From Mycoplana azooxidifex (GTDB lineage Bacteria > Pseudomonadota > Alphaproteobacteria > Rhizobiales > Rhizobiaceae), in assembly GCF_014196765.1 (NCBI RefSeq), contig NZ_JACIEE010000001.1, forward strand, positions 248,001-312,000: 64,000 bases of DNA, given 5' to 3'. The translations under genes and the position numbers were made by a program. How positions within the stretch are numbered: the stretch's first letter is position 1; each line of letters opens with the position of its first letter. Shown here piece by piece: positions 51,814-62,409 of this stretch. The notes beneath the pieces were generated by a model. That model made no database searches, was not told the origin of the DNA, and saw only the letters and a list, made by a program, of their open reading frames with translations.

Positions 51814-53436
51814 CTACTCATCGACCACGCCGCCCCTATAGGCAAAACGCTCGAAATCGGCGACCTGTGCGCGGCCGGAGGTATCGAAGGCGAACATACC
51901 GGCAAAGGCGCCGGTAAAGGACCCGTGTTCGCCGCGCCCGCCCTCGTCCGACACCACGCCCGCATCCAGCACCGGGCCGATCTCGTTCCAGCGGTCGCCG
52001 GCGGCCTGCCGCCAGAAGAACTGCAGGTCGTTTCCGCGCACGCGCATCGAAAGCGCGACGGGGGCCTCGCCGACGGGGACGCCGCCGGCGACCGGAAACA
52101 CCAGCCGCCCGTTCGCATGGTCGCCCGGGCAGGACAGGATGGTCAGGACCCGTCCCAGCTTTTCGTGCAGCGTCAGCCCGAGCGCGTGAAACTTGTGGCG
52201 GTTGTAGTAGTGCACCAGGCCCGCGACCTGCTGGTAGCTGTCCGGATGAAATTCCAGCAGCGTCTCGGTGGAAAAGTCGTGGTGCTCCTGCCGCCGGGCC
52301 ACGAGGGCCTGCTCGAACCAACTGCCGATGCTCTCGCGGCCGAACAGTCGCAGGTAGCCGGGACGCTCGGAAAGCGAGAACAGCCGGTCCGGCTTCGGTG
52401 TGCGCAGCCACTGGAAATCGTCCGGCAGCGCCGCTTCGTCGAAGCGATAGGCGACCTCGGACGCGCTCTCGGCGGCCGGCGCCCCGAACGGTCCGGCCAC
52501 GTCGAGCCGCGGCACCGGCCCGCCACCTTCGAGGTAGAGCCAGTCGTCGTCGCGCCAGACGCATTTCTGGATCGCTGTCTCCCGCCCCAGCGTGCAGCGC
52601 CGCTTCGGCGGCAACGGACGTCCGGCGAGGTGCGTGTGATAGGCCTGCCCGTCCGGTGTCTCGATATACTGGCCGTGTCCCGCCCGCTGCAGCTCCGCCT
52701 CCGGATGGTCCTTCGAGGTGATCAGGTGCACGTCCGGGTGCATCTCGTAGGGACCGTCGATGGTCCGCGAACGGGCCATGGTCACGGCGTGATCGTAGCC
52801 GGTGCCGCCCTCGGCCGTCGTCAGGTAGTACCATCCGTTGCGCCTGAACAGATGCGGGCCCTCGACGAGCCCGAGCGGGCTTCCGGCGAAGATGTTCTTC
52901 ACCGGCCCGACAAGCCGCCTTTCCGTCGGATCCCACTCCTGCAGCAGGATGCCGTCGAAGGCGGGCGACTTCGGCATGCCGCCGTAGCTCTCCGTGCGAT
53001 GGTTCCACTGCATGTTGAGGAACCACTTGCGCCCGTCATCGTCATGGAACAGCGACGGATCGAAGCCCGAGGAGTTCACATGCACGGGATCGGACCACTC
53101 CGCCGCGATGGACGGCGCCGTGACGATGTAGTTGTGCGCGTCCTTGAAGTTTCCGTCGAACCGCTTGACGTCGGTGTAGACCAGCCAGAACTGCCCGTCG
53201 GCATAGGAAAGGCAGGGCGCCCAGACGCCGCAGCTGTCCGGATTGCCGCGCATGTCGAGCTGGCTCGCCCGCTCCAGCGGCCGGCGCACCAGCCGCCAGT
53301 TCACCAGGTCTCGGGAATGGTGGATCTGCACGCCCGGATACCACTCGAAGGTGGAGGTGGCGATGTAATAGGCCTCGCCGACGCGGCAGATCGACGGATC
53401 CGGATTGAAGCCCGGCAGGATCGGATTGCGGATCAC
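51814..53436 (-). CDS. GH43 beta-xylosidase / arabinofuranosidase
   Basis: 540 residues, the usual length of two-domain GH43 beta-xylosidases. Five-bladed propeller with catalytic base Asp13 (FNPDPSICR), the pKa-modulating Asp126 (GFDPSLFHDD) and general acid Glu192 (LVEGPHLF); the C-terminal beta-sandwich (about 330-540) completes the active site in this group. It releases xylose or arabinose from short oligosaccharides. No signal peptide, so it acts in the cytoplasm. GTG 53434-53436 has GGAGGA upstream. It is the last gene of the beta-mannoside/xyloside cluster but separated from it by a RIME-like repeat. Confidence 0.92.
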   Translation of the reverse strand: MIRNPILPGFNPDPSICRVGEAYYIATSTFEWYPGVQIHHSRDLVNWRLVRRPLERASQLDMRGNPDSCGVWAPCLSYADGQFWLVYTDVKRFDGNFKDAHNYIVTAPSIAAEWSDPVHVNSSGFDPSLFHDDDGRKWFLNMQWNHRTESYGGMPKSPAFDGILLQEWDPTERRLVGPVKNIFAGSPLGLVEGPHLFRRNGWYYLTTAEGGTGYDHAVTMARSRTIDGPYEMHPDVHLITSKDHPEAELQRAGHGQYIETPDGQAYHTHLAGRPLPPKRRCTLGRETAIQKCVWRDDDWLYLEGGGPVPRLDVAGPFGAPAAESASEVAYRFDEAALPDDFQWLRTPKPDRLFSLSERPGYLRLFGRESIGSWFEQALVARRQEHHDFSTETLLEFHPDSYQQVAGLVHYYNRHKFHALGLTLHEKLGRVLTILSCPGDHANGRLVFPVAGGVPVGEAPVALSMRVRGNDLQFFWRQAAGDRWNEIGPVLDAGVVSDEGGRGEHGSFTGAFAGMFAFDTSGRAQVADFERFAYRGGVVDE

Positions 53437-53477
53437 GTGTTTGGCTCCTCCAGCATCATTGTCATTCGGTCTTGCAC

Positions 53478-53690
53478 GCCACCCCCCTCTGCCCTGCCGG
53501 GCATCTCCCCCTCGAGGGGGGAGATCAGCAGGATGCTTTGCTCCCTGCCCCGAATTGCTGCCGGGTGCTGAAGATGCGACGATGATCGGGGTTTGGGCAG
53601 CGCCCCATCCAATCTCCCCCTTGAGGGGGAGATGTCCGGCAGGACAGAGGGGGTCTCCCCAGAGGAGTAACCGCCCCTCTGCCCCATCCG
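53478..53690. repeat. RIME-like palindromic intergenic repeat
   Basis: Two inverted halves. The motif CCTCTGCCCTGCCGGGCATC plus CTCCCCCTCGAGGGGG (53484-53525) reappears in reverse complement with small changes near 53612-53660 (TCCGGCAGGACAGAGGGGG), around a 90-base centre. The sequence matches the Rhizobium-specific intergenic mosaic element (RIME) style of CTGCCGGNCATCTCCCCC palindromes found between genes in Rhizobiaceae. The copy falls between the aldo/keto reductase and GH43 genes. Confidence 0.75.
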
Positions 53691-54722
<1,032 letters not shown>

Positions 54723-54815
54723 GGCTGTACTCCATTTAATGTCTAGGGCGGGAATGGATACTCCCGCCCGTGTCGTTCCGGCAAGGGGCGCGGACGCCCG
54801 AGGTGAGCGGGCCGC

Positions 54816-56003
54816 CTATTCCGCCGCCGCTTCGACGGCCGGTGCGGCGACGTCGTCGCGAAGGAGCGCACGCGCCTCCTCGATGCCGAGCGCTTCCGGC
54901 TGGGTGCAGGTGGTGACGATGTCGATCGCCCGTCCCTCCTCCGCAGACCGCAGGATCGCCGTCAGCACGTCGATCGTATGGAGCGAGCGGTCGAGCGAGC
55001 AGCGATAGTCGCGCCCGCTCGTCACCGCCACCATCATGTCGGAAAGCCCGATGCCGCGGTAGTTGGCCTGCACGCCCCAGTCGAAGGCGTAGTTCTTCGC
55101 CGTCAGCGGATGGTCCCACACCTCGACCGGCTTCGGCTCGCGATCCTTGCCCGCGACCTCGACCGTTCCGCCGAAGAAGTTCGGGTCCGGCACGAAGATC
55201 GCACCCTCGGTGCCATAGAGCTCCATGTTCTGGTGGCGGTGCGCCCATACGTCCCAGCTGGTCATCAGCGAGATCTGCGCACCGCTTTCGAACTCGAGCA
55301 CCGCATGGATGTTCGTCGCAACGATCACCGGCACCTTCTCGCCGGCGCGCGGTCCGTTGCCGATCGTGCGCTCCTCATGCGCCTTGTTGGCGAGCGCGAC
55401 CACGCGTTTGACCGGCCCGACGAGGTTGACGAGGTTATTGACGTAGTAGGGGCCCATGTCGAGGATCGGCCCGCCGCCCGGCGCGAAGAAGAAGTCCGGG
55501 TTCGGGTGCCAGCTCTCCATGCCCGGGCCGAGCACATGCGCCGTGCCCGACATGATCTTGCCGACGCTGCCGCTGTCGATCAGGTGGCGGGCGAACTGAT
55601 GGGAGCCGCCGAGATAGGTATCCGGCGCAGACCCCACCTTCAGCCCCTTGGCATCGGCGATACCGCGTAGCGCCTCGCCCTGTTCCAGCGTCAGCACGAA
55701 GGGCTTTTCGGAATAGACGTGCTTGCCCGCCTCCAGCGCACGCCGGGAGACGGGATAGTGGGCTTCCGGCACCGTCAGGTTGACGACGACATCGACGGCG
55801 GGGTTCGACAGGAGATCGTCGATCTCCTGTGCGGCGACGCCAAACTCCTCCGACCGGGCCTTCGAGGCCGCCGGATTGATGTCGGCGCAGGCGACGAGCT
55901 TCAGGTTCCTGTAGAGCGGGATCAGCTTGAAATAGGCGCCGGAGATATTCCCGCAGCCGATGATGCCGACGCCGTATTGCTTGGTCCCGTATTCCCTGGT
56001 CAT
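54816..56003 (-). CDS. Gfo/Idh/MocA-family oxidoreductase
   Basis: 395 residues. N-terminal Rossmann fold (GVGIIGCGNISGAYFKLIP; ADINP binding the NAD ribose), the EKP of VYSEKPFVLTLEQ with the catalytic Lys, and the C-terminal Gfo/Idh/MocA domain (GGGPILDMGPYYVNNLVNLVGP). These enzymes oxidise or reduce a hydroxyl of sugars and inositols with NAD(P). Neighbour genes suggest a keto-sugar or mannose/mannoside-derived intermediate, substrate unproven. ATG 56001-56003 is chosen because GAGG lies nine bases upstream; ATG 56010-56012 is an alternative two bases after the preceding stop. Confidence 0.9.
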   Translation of the reverse strand: MTREYGTKQYGVGIIGCGNISGAYFKLIPLYRNLKLVACADINPAASKARSEEFGVAAQEIDDLLSNPAVDVVVNLTVPEAHYPVSRRALEAGKHVYSEKPFVLTLEQGEALRGIADAKGLKVGSAPDTYLGGSHQFARHLIDSGSVGKIMSGTAHVLGPGMESWHPNPDFFFAPGGGPILDMGPYYVNNLVNLVGPVKRVVALANKAHEERTIGNGPRAGEKVPVIVATNIHAVLEFESGAQISLMTSWDVWAHRHQNMELYGTEGAIFVPDPNFFGGTVEVAGKDREPKPVEVWDHPLTAKNYAFDWGVQANYRGIGLSDMMVAVTSGRDYRCSLDRSLHTIDVLTAILRSAEEGRAIDIVTTCTQPEALGIEEARALLRDDVAAPAVEAAAE

Positions 56004-56014
56004 GGTGTCCATCC

Positions 56015-56776
56015 TCAGAATGCCTTGATCGTTGCGATGGACCGCTCGGCGAGCCGCTTCAGGTCCTTCGGGTTGTCGTGCTCGACGATGAAGTACCGCG
56101 CCTTGGTCCCGGCCAGCACCTTCATCAGTTCGCCCCAGGGCAGCGTCCCGTGGCCGACGTCCGCCCATCCGTCCTCTTCCGCGCTCTCGCCGGCGGGTGC
56201 GATGTCCTTGACGTGGACGGAGGTGATGCGGTCGGCATATTTCCTGATCCACGCGACCGGATCGGCGCCGCCGCGAACGATCCAGGCGATGTCGGCTTCC
56301 CAGGAGAGATCGGGACCGCCGGCGAAGATGTGGTCCTGCGGAAAGCTGCCGTCCGGCAGGGCGATGAACTCGAAGTCGTGGTTGTGCCAGCCGAAATCGA
56401 GCCCGGCCTTGCGATAGGGTGCGGACGCCTTCTGCAGCCGCTCGCCGAAGGCGCGCCAGCCGCCGGCGTCCGTCGGGCGGTCCTCCGGCAACAGATAGGG
56501 GCAGTAGATCGCCTTGATGCCGAGCGTGCGGGTGATCTCGAGCACGCGCTCGACCTCGTTCTCCAGCATGTCGATGCCGAAATGGGCCGTCGGCATGGCA
56601 AGCCCGTTCTTGTCGAGGTCTGCCTTGGTCGAGGCGATCGCCGCATCGTCGAGCGCGGCGTAGAGCGCGCCGTACCCCTCCACCTGGCTGTAGCCCGCCT
56701 GCGAAACGAGGCGGAACACGTCCGTGAAGGGCTGGAAATTGCGGGCGCTGTAGAGCTGGAAACTGACTTTCTGCAC
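56015..56776 (-). CDS. Sugar phosphate isomerase/epimerase family (xylose-isomerase-like TIM barrel)
   Basis: 253 residues. AP-endonuclease-2/IolE-type TIM barrel with metal-binding residues seen in FGWHNHDFEF (His), WEADIAWIVRGG (Asp), SVHVKDIAPAG (His/Asp) and IVEHDNP (Glu). Such proteins isomerise or epimerise keto-sugars; paired with a Gfo/Idh/MocA dehydrogenase in the next gene, it likely forms a short sugar pathway. GTG 56774-56776 (MQKVSFQLY) has AGGAG eight bases upstream. Confidence 0.88.
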   Translation of the reverse strand: MQKVSFQLYSARNFQPFTDVFRLVSQAGYSQVEGYGALYAALDDAAIASTKADLDKNGLAMPTAHFGIDMLENEVERVLEITRTLGIKAIYCPYLLPEDRPTDAGGWRAFGERLQKASAPYRKAGLDFGWHNHDFEFIALPDGSFPQDHIFAGGPDLSWEADIAWIVRGGADPVAWIRKYADRITSVHVKDIAPAGESAEEDGWADVGHGTLPWGELMKVLAGTKARYFIVEHDNPKDLKRLAERSIATIKAF

Positions 56777-56825
56777 TGGGTTTGCTCCTGGGATTGGCAC
56801 GCGGGGACGCGGCGCAGGTTGAAGT

Positions 56826-59297
56826 CTAGCCGTCCGAACCGGACTGGCAGGAATGAAGGTCCAAGGCGTGGAAGGCGGGCAACTCACCGGCCACAAGCGG
56901 CTGCGCGGGTGTGAAGACCAGCCGCCGTTCCTCGCCCGCGAGAAGATCGAAGACATTGTCGGACCAGCGCCCTGCGACGTTCGCCTCGACCATCACATGA
57001 AGGGCAAGCGCCCGCGCGGAGACGGTGACGTCGAAGCCGCCGTCCGCCCTCGGCGCAGAGGTGACCGCCAGCCCGGAAGGCGCAAGGTCGAGCGCCTTGT
57101 AGGGCACCGGCGCGTGGTGTCCGCTGCCGCTCATGCCATTCGATGCCTGGAACGACCAGAACAGCAGCGCGTCCTGCGGCACCTCGCTCGCATCGATCGA
57201 AAGAAGCGTCTCGGCCAGATCGGGTCCGCAGGTCCCCGAAGCGGTGCGGAAAGCCCTTGCCTCGCCGGAAAGCGAGACCAGCCGGCTACTGAACGAGACC
57301 TCGACCGCCTTCGCGGTATCGTTCACCATCGAGAAGTCGATGCGCCTGCCGTCCTTCGACGGGATGGCGGCAACGGCGACCGGCTGGAAGAAGCGGCGCG
57401 CCATGTAGTGCATCGCCTTCCATCCGCCGCCGTGGTCGAGGCTGGACCAGGAGGCGACCGGCCAGGTGTCGTTGAGCTGCCAATAGAGCGTGCCCATGCA
57501 ATGCGGCTTGAGCGAACGCCAGTATTCGACGGCGGTGCGGATCGCGAGCCCCTGCTGGATCTGGCTCAGGTAGACGAAGCTCGGAAAATCCTTCGGGAAG
57601 CGGAAGCTGCGGAACATGGTCGCCGCGATCCGCTCGTTGCCGCCGGCGTTCTTCTGGTGCCACTCCATCACCGGCGAGGCGATGTTCATGTCCTTTTCGT
57701 CGGCGAACCGGCGGATCGCCGGCATCGACGTGTAGGACTGGAAGCCGAACTCCGAGCAGAAGCGCGGCCGGACGCTGCGATAGTCCTCGAACGGCTTGTT
57801 CTCGTGCCAGACCGACCAGTAGTGCATGTCGCCGGAGCCGTCGGCATGCCAGGCGTCGCCGAAATCGAGAGGGCCCGAAGCCGGGCTCGACGGCCACCAG
57901 ATCGCGCCAGGCGCGGCCTTCTTCAGCGCCAGCTCGATCGTGCGGTTCAGCCGATCGTAGGAGACGAGATAGCGGTCGCGGTCCTTGCGCGAGACGTCGA
58001 ACCAGCCGAGCGCGCCGACGAGTTCGTTGTCGCCGCACCACAAGACGATCGAGGGATGCGAGGACAGCCGGCGCACCTGGTAGTCGACCTCGGCGGTCAC
58101 GTTGTCGAGGAATTCCGGCGTCGAGGGATAGAGGTTGCAGGCGAACATGAAGTCCTGCCAGACCATCAGCCCCATCTCGTCGCAGAGATCGTAGAACCAG
58201 TCGGGCTCGTAGAAGCCGCCCCCCCAGACACGGATCATGTTCATGTTGGCGTCGACCGCCGACTGCAGCAGGTCGCGCACGCCTTCCCGGGTGACGCGCG
58301 AAAACAGCGCATCGGCGGGGATCCAGTTGGCTCCGCGGCAGAAGATCTCGCGGCCGTTGATCCGGAAGGCAAAGCGGCTTCCCGCCTCGTCCCGGTCGGT
58401 CAGGTGTTCGACTTGGCGAAAACCAACTGTGCGCGACGCTGTCTCCGTCGGCGTCTCCACGACCACCCGCGACAACGGCTGCCCGCCGCTTCCGGCAGGC
58501 CACCACAGGTCCGGTTCGTCGACATGGAACAGATGCGTCAGCACCGTCTCCCCGGCATTGACGCCGATGTCGAGCCGCACCCGCTCGCCGTCGAGCGAGA
58601 AATGCACCGGCAGGATGCCCGGCTCCTCGGCGAGGAAAGTGGCGGTGACGTAGAGGTCGACGGAACCGTCCGCATGGTGGAACTGTCGCGTGGTGACGTG
58701 CTCGATGCGTGCGATCTCCAGCTTGCGCAGCACGATCGGCTCGTAGATGCCGAGCGGCGCGATCGCGAGGTTCCAGTCCCAACCGAAATGGCATTGCGGC
58801 TTGCGCAGCATGTTGCCGTTGGCGATCGGCGAGTTGCCCTCGTGCCAGGGCACGAAGAAGGGCAGCTCCGCCTGCCGGGCCGCCCCGGCTGCGACCGCCG
58901 AATGGATGACGACGCGGACGTGGTTCTCGCCGGCCTTCAGCGCCTCGGTAACGTCCGGCCGGTAGCGGCGGAAGCAGTTGTCGGTGTCCTGTACCAAAAC
59001 GCCGTTCACATAGACGGAAGCCACCGTGTCGATGCTGCCGATGTCGAGATACCAGCACGCCTCCAGCATTTCCGGCTGCACCAGGAAGGTCCGCTCGATC
59101 GCCCAGTCGGCCTCCGCGACCCAGCGCGCATCAAGCTCGTTGCGGCCGACATAGGGGTCGGCGACGATGCCGGCGGCAATCAGCGCCGAATGCACGTCGC
59201 CGGGGACAGCCATTGGCGCCGCATGGGCGCCCTCCAGTGTCGAGAGCTGCCAGCTGCCGCTGAGGTCGATGGATGTGATGTCGGGTCTTGTGGTCAT
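56826..59297 (-). CDS. GH2 beta-mannosidase
   Basis: 823 residues, in the normal range for family GH2 beta-mannosidase. Order: sugar-binding jelly roll (GSWQLSTLEGAHAAPMAVPGDVHSALIAAG), immunoglobulin-like domain, then the TIM barrel with acid/base Glu425 (CGDNELVG) and nucleophile Glu516 (FCSEFGFQSY). It cleaves non-reducing terminal beta-mannose, probably from imported mannobiose-like or mannosylated oligosaccharides, in the cytoplasm (no signal peptide). The N-terminal PGDVHSAL is typical of mannosidases rather than beta-galactosidases. It lies downstream of the transporter genes in the same operon. Confidence 0.94.
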   Translation of the reverse strand: MTTRPDITSIDLSGSWQLSTLEGAHAAPMAVPGDVHSALIAAGIVADPYVGRNELDARWVAEADWAIERTFLVQPEMLEACWYLDIGSIDTVASVYVNGVLVQDTDNCFRRYRPDVTEALKAGENHVRVVIHSAVAAGAARQAELPFFVPWHEGNSPIANGNMLRKPQCHFGWDWNLAIAPLGIYEPIVLRKLEIARIEHVTTRQFHHADGSVDLYVTATFLAEEPGILPVHFSLDGERVRLDIGVNAGETVLTHLFHVDEPDLWWPAGSGGQPLSRVVVETPTETASRTVGFRQVEHLTDRDEAGSRFAFRINGREIFCRGANWIPADALFSRVTREGVRDLLQSAVDANMNMIRVWGGGFYEPDWFYDLCDEMGLMVWQDFMFACNLYPSTPEFLDNVTAEVDYQVRRLSSHPSIVLWCGDNELVGALGWFDVSRKDRDRYLVSYDRLNRTIELALKKAAPGAIWWPSSPASGPLDFGDAWHADGSGDMHYWSVWHENKPFEDYRSVRPRFCSEFGFQSYTSMPAIRRFADEKDMNIASPVMEWHQKNAGGNERIAATMFRSFRFPKDFPSFVYLSQIQQGLAIRTAVEYWRSLKPHCMGTLYWQLNDTWPVASWSSLDHGGGWKAMHYMARRFFQPVAVAAIPSKDGRRIDFSMVNDTAKAVEVSFSSRLVSLSGEARAFRTASGTCGPDLAETLLSIDASEVPQDALLFWSFQASNGMSGSGHHAPVPYKALDLAPSGLAVTSAPRADGGFDVTVSARALALHVMVEANVAGRWSDNVFDLLAGEERRLVFTPAQPLVAGELPAFHALDLHSCQSGSDG

Positions 59298-59345
59298 CGT
59301 TCAGTCTCGAACTCTTGGTTTTATTTCCTGGGGATCCACGCGCCC

Positions 59346-60434
59346 TCAGATCCGCTCCTCCGTCGCCGCATCGAACAGCGAGGCCAGCGACATGTCGAAG
59401 GAGAGCCTCACCTTCGTGCCCGGCCGGAAGCGGCGCGAACCGGCGGTCCGCACGGCCATCGTGTGCCCCGCGTGCTTGAGCCACAGGAGGTTGTCCGCCC
59501 CCATCGGTTCCTCGATGTCGACCACGGCCTCGTGCAACTCGCCGCCCGCCGCCGCCTCGTCCACCGCCACGTGCTCCGGCCGCACGCCGAGCACCACCTT
59601 GCGGCCGGGCAAGAGCGGATCGCCGGCCCTGTATCCGTTGAGCGAAAACGTCACCCCGCCGGCCACGAAAACGGTCTTCCCGTCTGCGCCGGTAGCGATC
59701 TCGCCCTTGAGGAAGTTCATCGACGGCGAGCCGATGAAGCCCGCGACGAACATGTTCCTCGGCGCGTTGTAGATCGTGTTCGGATCGGCGAGCTGCTGGA
59801 TGACGCCGCCCTTCATGATGGCGATGCGGTCGGCCAGCGTCAGCGCCTCGATCTGGTCGTGCGTCACATAGATCATGGTGTTCTTCAGCGACTGGTGCAG
59901 CCGCTTGATCTCGACACGCAGTTCCGAGCGCAGCTTGGCGTCGAGGTTGGAGAGCGGCTCGTCGAACAGGAACACGTCGACGTCGCGCACCAGCGCCCGC
60001 CCGATCGCCACGCGCTGGCGCTGGCCGCCGGAAAGCTCGGACGGCTTGCGCTTCAGCAGCGGCCCGATCTGCAGGATCTCGGCGGCGCGCGCCACCCGCT
60101 TGTCGATCTCGCCCTGCGGCAGCTTCGCCACCTTCAGGCCGAAGGAGAGGTTCTTCTCCACCGTCATCTGCGGATAGAGCGCATAGGACTGGAACACCAT
60201 GCCGATGCCGCGGTCCTTCGGCTCGTCCCAGGTGACGTTGCGGCCGTTGATGAAGATCTGCCCGTCGGTGATGTCGAGCAGCCCGGCGATGCAGTTCAAG
60301 AGGGTCGACTTGCCGCAGCCGGACGAGCCCAGCAGCACGAGGAACTCGCCCTCCTGGATATCGAGGTTGAGCTGGTCGAGGACGGTGACTTGGCCGAAGC
60401 TGAGTCTGAGGTCTTTGACGGAAACGCTGGTCAT
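59346..60434 (-). CDS. Sugar ABC transporter ATPase (MalK/UgpC type)
   Basis: 362 residues. Walker A GSSGCGKST, signature LSGGQRQRVAIGRAL, Walker B FLFDEPLSNLDAKLR, and the C-terminal regulatory/TOBE domain (about 240-362, MNFLKGEIATG, VVLGVRPEHVAV). It powers the two permeases encoded upstream in the same operon. The UgpC/MalK regulatory domain can bind regulators or sense substrates. ATG 60432-60434 is four bases after the permease stop. Confidence 0.96.
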   Translation of the reverse strand: MTSVSVKDLRLSFGQVTVLDQLNLDIQEGEFLVLLGSSGCGKSTLLNCIAGLLDITDGQIFINGRNVTWDEPKDRGIGMVFQSYALYPQMTVEKNLSFGLKVAKLPQGEIDKRVARAAEILQIGPLLKRKPSELSGGQRQRVAIGRALVRDVDVFLFDEPLSNLDAKLRSELRVEIKRLHQSLKNTMIYVTHDQIEALTLADRIAIMKGGVIQQLADPNTIYNAPRNMFVAGFIGSPSMNFLKGEIATGADGKTVFVAGGVTFSLNGYRAGDPLLPGRKVVLGVRPEHVAVDEAAAGGELHEAVVDIEEPMGADNLLWLKHAGHTMAVRTAGSRRFRPGTKVRLSFDMSLASLFDAATEERI

Positions 60435-60438
60435 GCGC

Positions 60439-61380
60439 TTAGCCTTTCACGGCGCCGGCGGCGATGCCGCGGACGAACAGCCGACCGGAGACGAAGTAGA
60501 CGAGGAGCGGGAAGGCGCCCGTCAGGATCGTCGCGGCCATGTTTACGTTGTATTCCTTCACCCCCTGGACGGAGTTGACGATGTTGTTGAGCTGCACCGT
60601 CATCGGGTAGTATTCGGGTCTCGTGAACACGACGCCGAACAGGAAGTCGTTCCAGATGCCGGTCACCTGCAGGATCATCGCCACGACGAAGATCGGCAGC
60701 GACATCGGCACCATGATCTTGAGAAAAATGCCCCAGAACCCTGCCCCGTCCACGCGCGCCGCCTTGAACAACTCTTCCGGCAGCGAAGCGAAATAGTTGC
60801 GGAACAGCAGCGTCAGGATCGGCATCCCGAAGATGGTATGGACGATGACGAGACCGGCGAGCGAGCCGTAGAGGCCGATCTCGCGCAGCACGATCACCAG
60901 CGGGTAGAGCATCACCTGATAGGGGATGAAGGCGCCGACGATCAGGATCGTGAAGAAGATGTCCGCGCCCTTGAAGCGCCAGTTGGACAGCGCATAGCCG
61001 TTGATCGAGGCGACCGCGATCGAGATGATCGTGGAGGGCACGGTGATCATCACGGAGTTCCAGAAGCCGCGCGAAAGCCCGTCGCAGTTCAGCCCCGTGC
61101 ACGCGCTCGACCAGGCCTTCACCCAGGGCTCGAAGGTGATCTCCAGCGGCGGCGAGAAGATGTTGCCGACCCTGATCTCCGGCATGCCCTTCAGCGAGGT
61201 GACGATCATCACGTAGAGGGGCAGCAGGTAGTAGGCTGCGGCAACGAACAGCGTGCCGTAGACAACGATGGTGCGGGTCGACACCAGCCGGCGGGGCTTC
61301 GCTCCCCTCGGCCCTGCCTCCAACGCGGCAGGCACTTCCGCCAGATGGGCGGTCTTCTTCAGATGGCCACGGTCAGACAC
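60439..61380 (-). CDS. Carbohydrate ABC transporter permease (MalG type)
   Basis: 313 residues, six membrane helices and the EAA loop (EELFKAARVDGAGFWGIFLKIMVPMSLP) that contacts the ATPase. A binding-protein-dependent CUT1 importer inner-membrane subunit. GTG 61378-61380 follows GAGGGCG and overlaps the upstream permease stop by eight bases, so the two are translationally coupled. Confidence 0.94.
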   Translation of the reverse strand: MSDRGHLKKTAHLAEVPAALEAGPRGAKPRRLVSTRTIVVYGTLFVAAAYYLLPLYVMIVTSLKGMPEIRVGNIFSPPLEITFEPWVKAWSSACTGLNCDGLSRGFWNSVMITVPSTIISIAVASINGYALSNWRFKGADIFFTILIVGAFIPYQVMLYPLVIVLREIGLYGSLAGLVIVHTIFGMPILTLLFRNYFASLPEELFKAARVDGAGFWGIFLKIMVPMSLPIFVVAMILQVTGIWNDFLFGVVFTRPEYYPMTVQLNNIVNSVQGVKEYNVNMAATILTGAFPLLVYFVSGRLFVRGIAAGAVKG

Positions 61381-62302
61381 GCTTGCGCCCTCCCGAAAAT
61401 TCCAGATAGGCCCAGGGAACGATGATGATCGCAACCGTGATCAGCATCATCGTGGAGGCGGCAAACCCCTGGCCGAGGTTCTGCGCCTGGAACATGTAGT
61501 CGTAGACGTATTTTGCCGGCACCTCGGAGGCGATGCCCGGCCCGCCGCTGGTCTGCGCCACGACGAGGTCGTAGACGCGGACGATGCCGCTGGCGATGAT
61601 GACGAGCGTGGTCACGAACACCGGCCGCATCATCGGGATGACGACGAAGAGATAGGTCTTCCACATCGGGATGCCGTCCACCCGCGAAGCCTTCCAGATG
61701 TCCTCGTCGATGCCGCGCAGGCCGGCCAGCATCAGGCACATCACCAGGCCTGTCCCCTGCCAGAGTGCTGCAATCAGGATGCCGTAGATGACGATGCTGG
61801 AATCATAGAGCGGGTTAAAATCGAAGCCCGTCCAGCCCATGGCGCGCACCACCGATTGGATGCCGTGCTCGGGGTTCAGCAGCCACTGCCAGACAAGGCC
61901 GGTGACGATGAAGGAGAGCGCGAAGGGATAGAGGAAGATCGTCCGGAACGTGTTCTCGAAGCGGATCTTCTGGTCCATCAGCGCGGCCAGCATGAAGCCG
62001 ATCACCATGCTGAAGATGAGCGAGAAGACGCCGTAGATCGCCAGGTTCTCGATCGACACGAGCCAGCGGGGCGCCGCCCACAGGCGCTCGTACTGGTCGA
62101 GACCGACGAACTTGAGGCGCGGCAGCAGCTTCGAACTCGTGAACGAATAAAGCACTGTCCACAGCGTGCCGCCGAGAAAGACGACGACGGCGGTCAGCAT
62201 CATCGGAATGGATGCGATCTTGGCACTGAGGTTGCGCGTCAGGCGGCTCGGCCGCCCGGGGTGTGCGCGAACGGTCGCTCGACCCGTCACTTGACCCGTC
62301 AT
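61373..62302 (-). CDS. Carbohydrate ABC transporter permease (MalF type)
   Basis: 309 residues, six membrane helices with the EAA loop DEDIWKASRVDGIPMWKTYLFVVIPMMRP. The partner of the MalG-type subunit encoded downstream. ATG 62300-62302 is preceded by a perfect AGGAG six bases upstream; the open frame extends 81 codons further but not with homologous sequence. Confidence 0.94.
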   Translation of the reverse strand: MTGQVTGRATVRAHPGRPSRLTRNLSAKIASIPMMLTAVVVFLGGTLWTVLYSFTSSKLLPRLKFVGLDQYERLWAAPRWLVSIENLAIYGVFSLIFSMVIGFMLAALMDQKIRFENTFRTIFLYPFALSFIVTGLVWQWLLNPEHGIQSVVRAMGWTGFDFNPLYDSSIVIYGILIAALWQGTGLVMCLMLAGLRGIDEDIWKASRVDGIPMWKTYLFVVIPMMRPVFVTTLVIIASGIVRVYDLVVAQTSGGPGIASEVPAKYVYDYMFQAQNLGQGFAASTMMLITVAIIIVPWAYLEFSGGRKRV

Positions 62303-62355
62303 GGGTGTCTCCTCTCCGGTGTATATTCCTCGCCGCGGCAAGGCAACGTTGCCGT

Positions 62356-62390
62356 GCCGCCGGCCCCGTCCGGAGACCGGAGCCGGCGGC
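62356..62390 (-). promoter_or_regulatory. Large hairpin between binding-protein and permease genes
   Basis: Perfect 9-base stem GCCGCCGGC / GCCGGCGGC with an inner TCCGG-AGA-CCGGA stem. No T-run follows, so it is more likely a 3' stabiliser of the binding-protein message or a processing/attenuation element, as in malE-malF. Confidence 0.5.
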
Positions 62391-62409
62391 GTCAGCGCGA
62401 ACAGGCCGA

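Noticed and set aside
56853-60578. 1241-residue plus-strand frame opposite the GH2, isomerase and ATPase genes
   Set aside because: Crosses several genuine genes on the other strand and has no recognisable domain.
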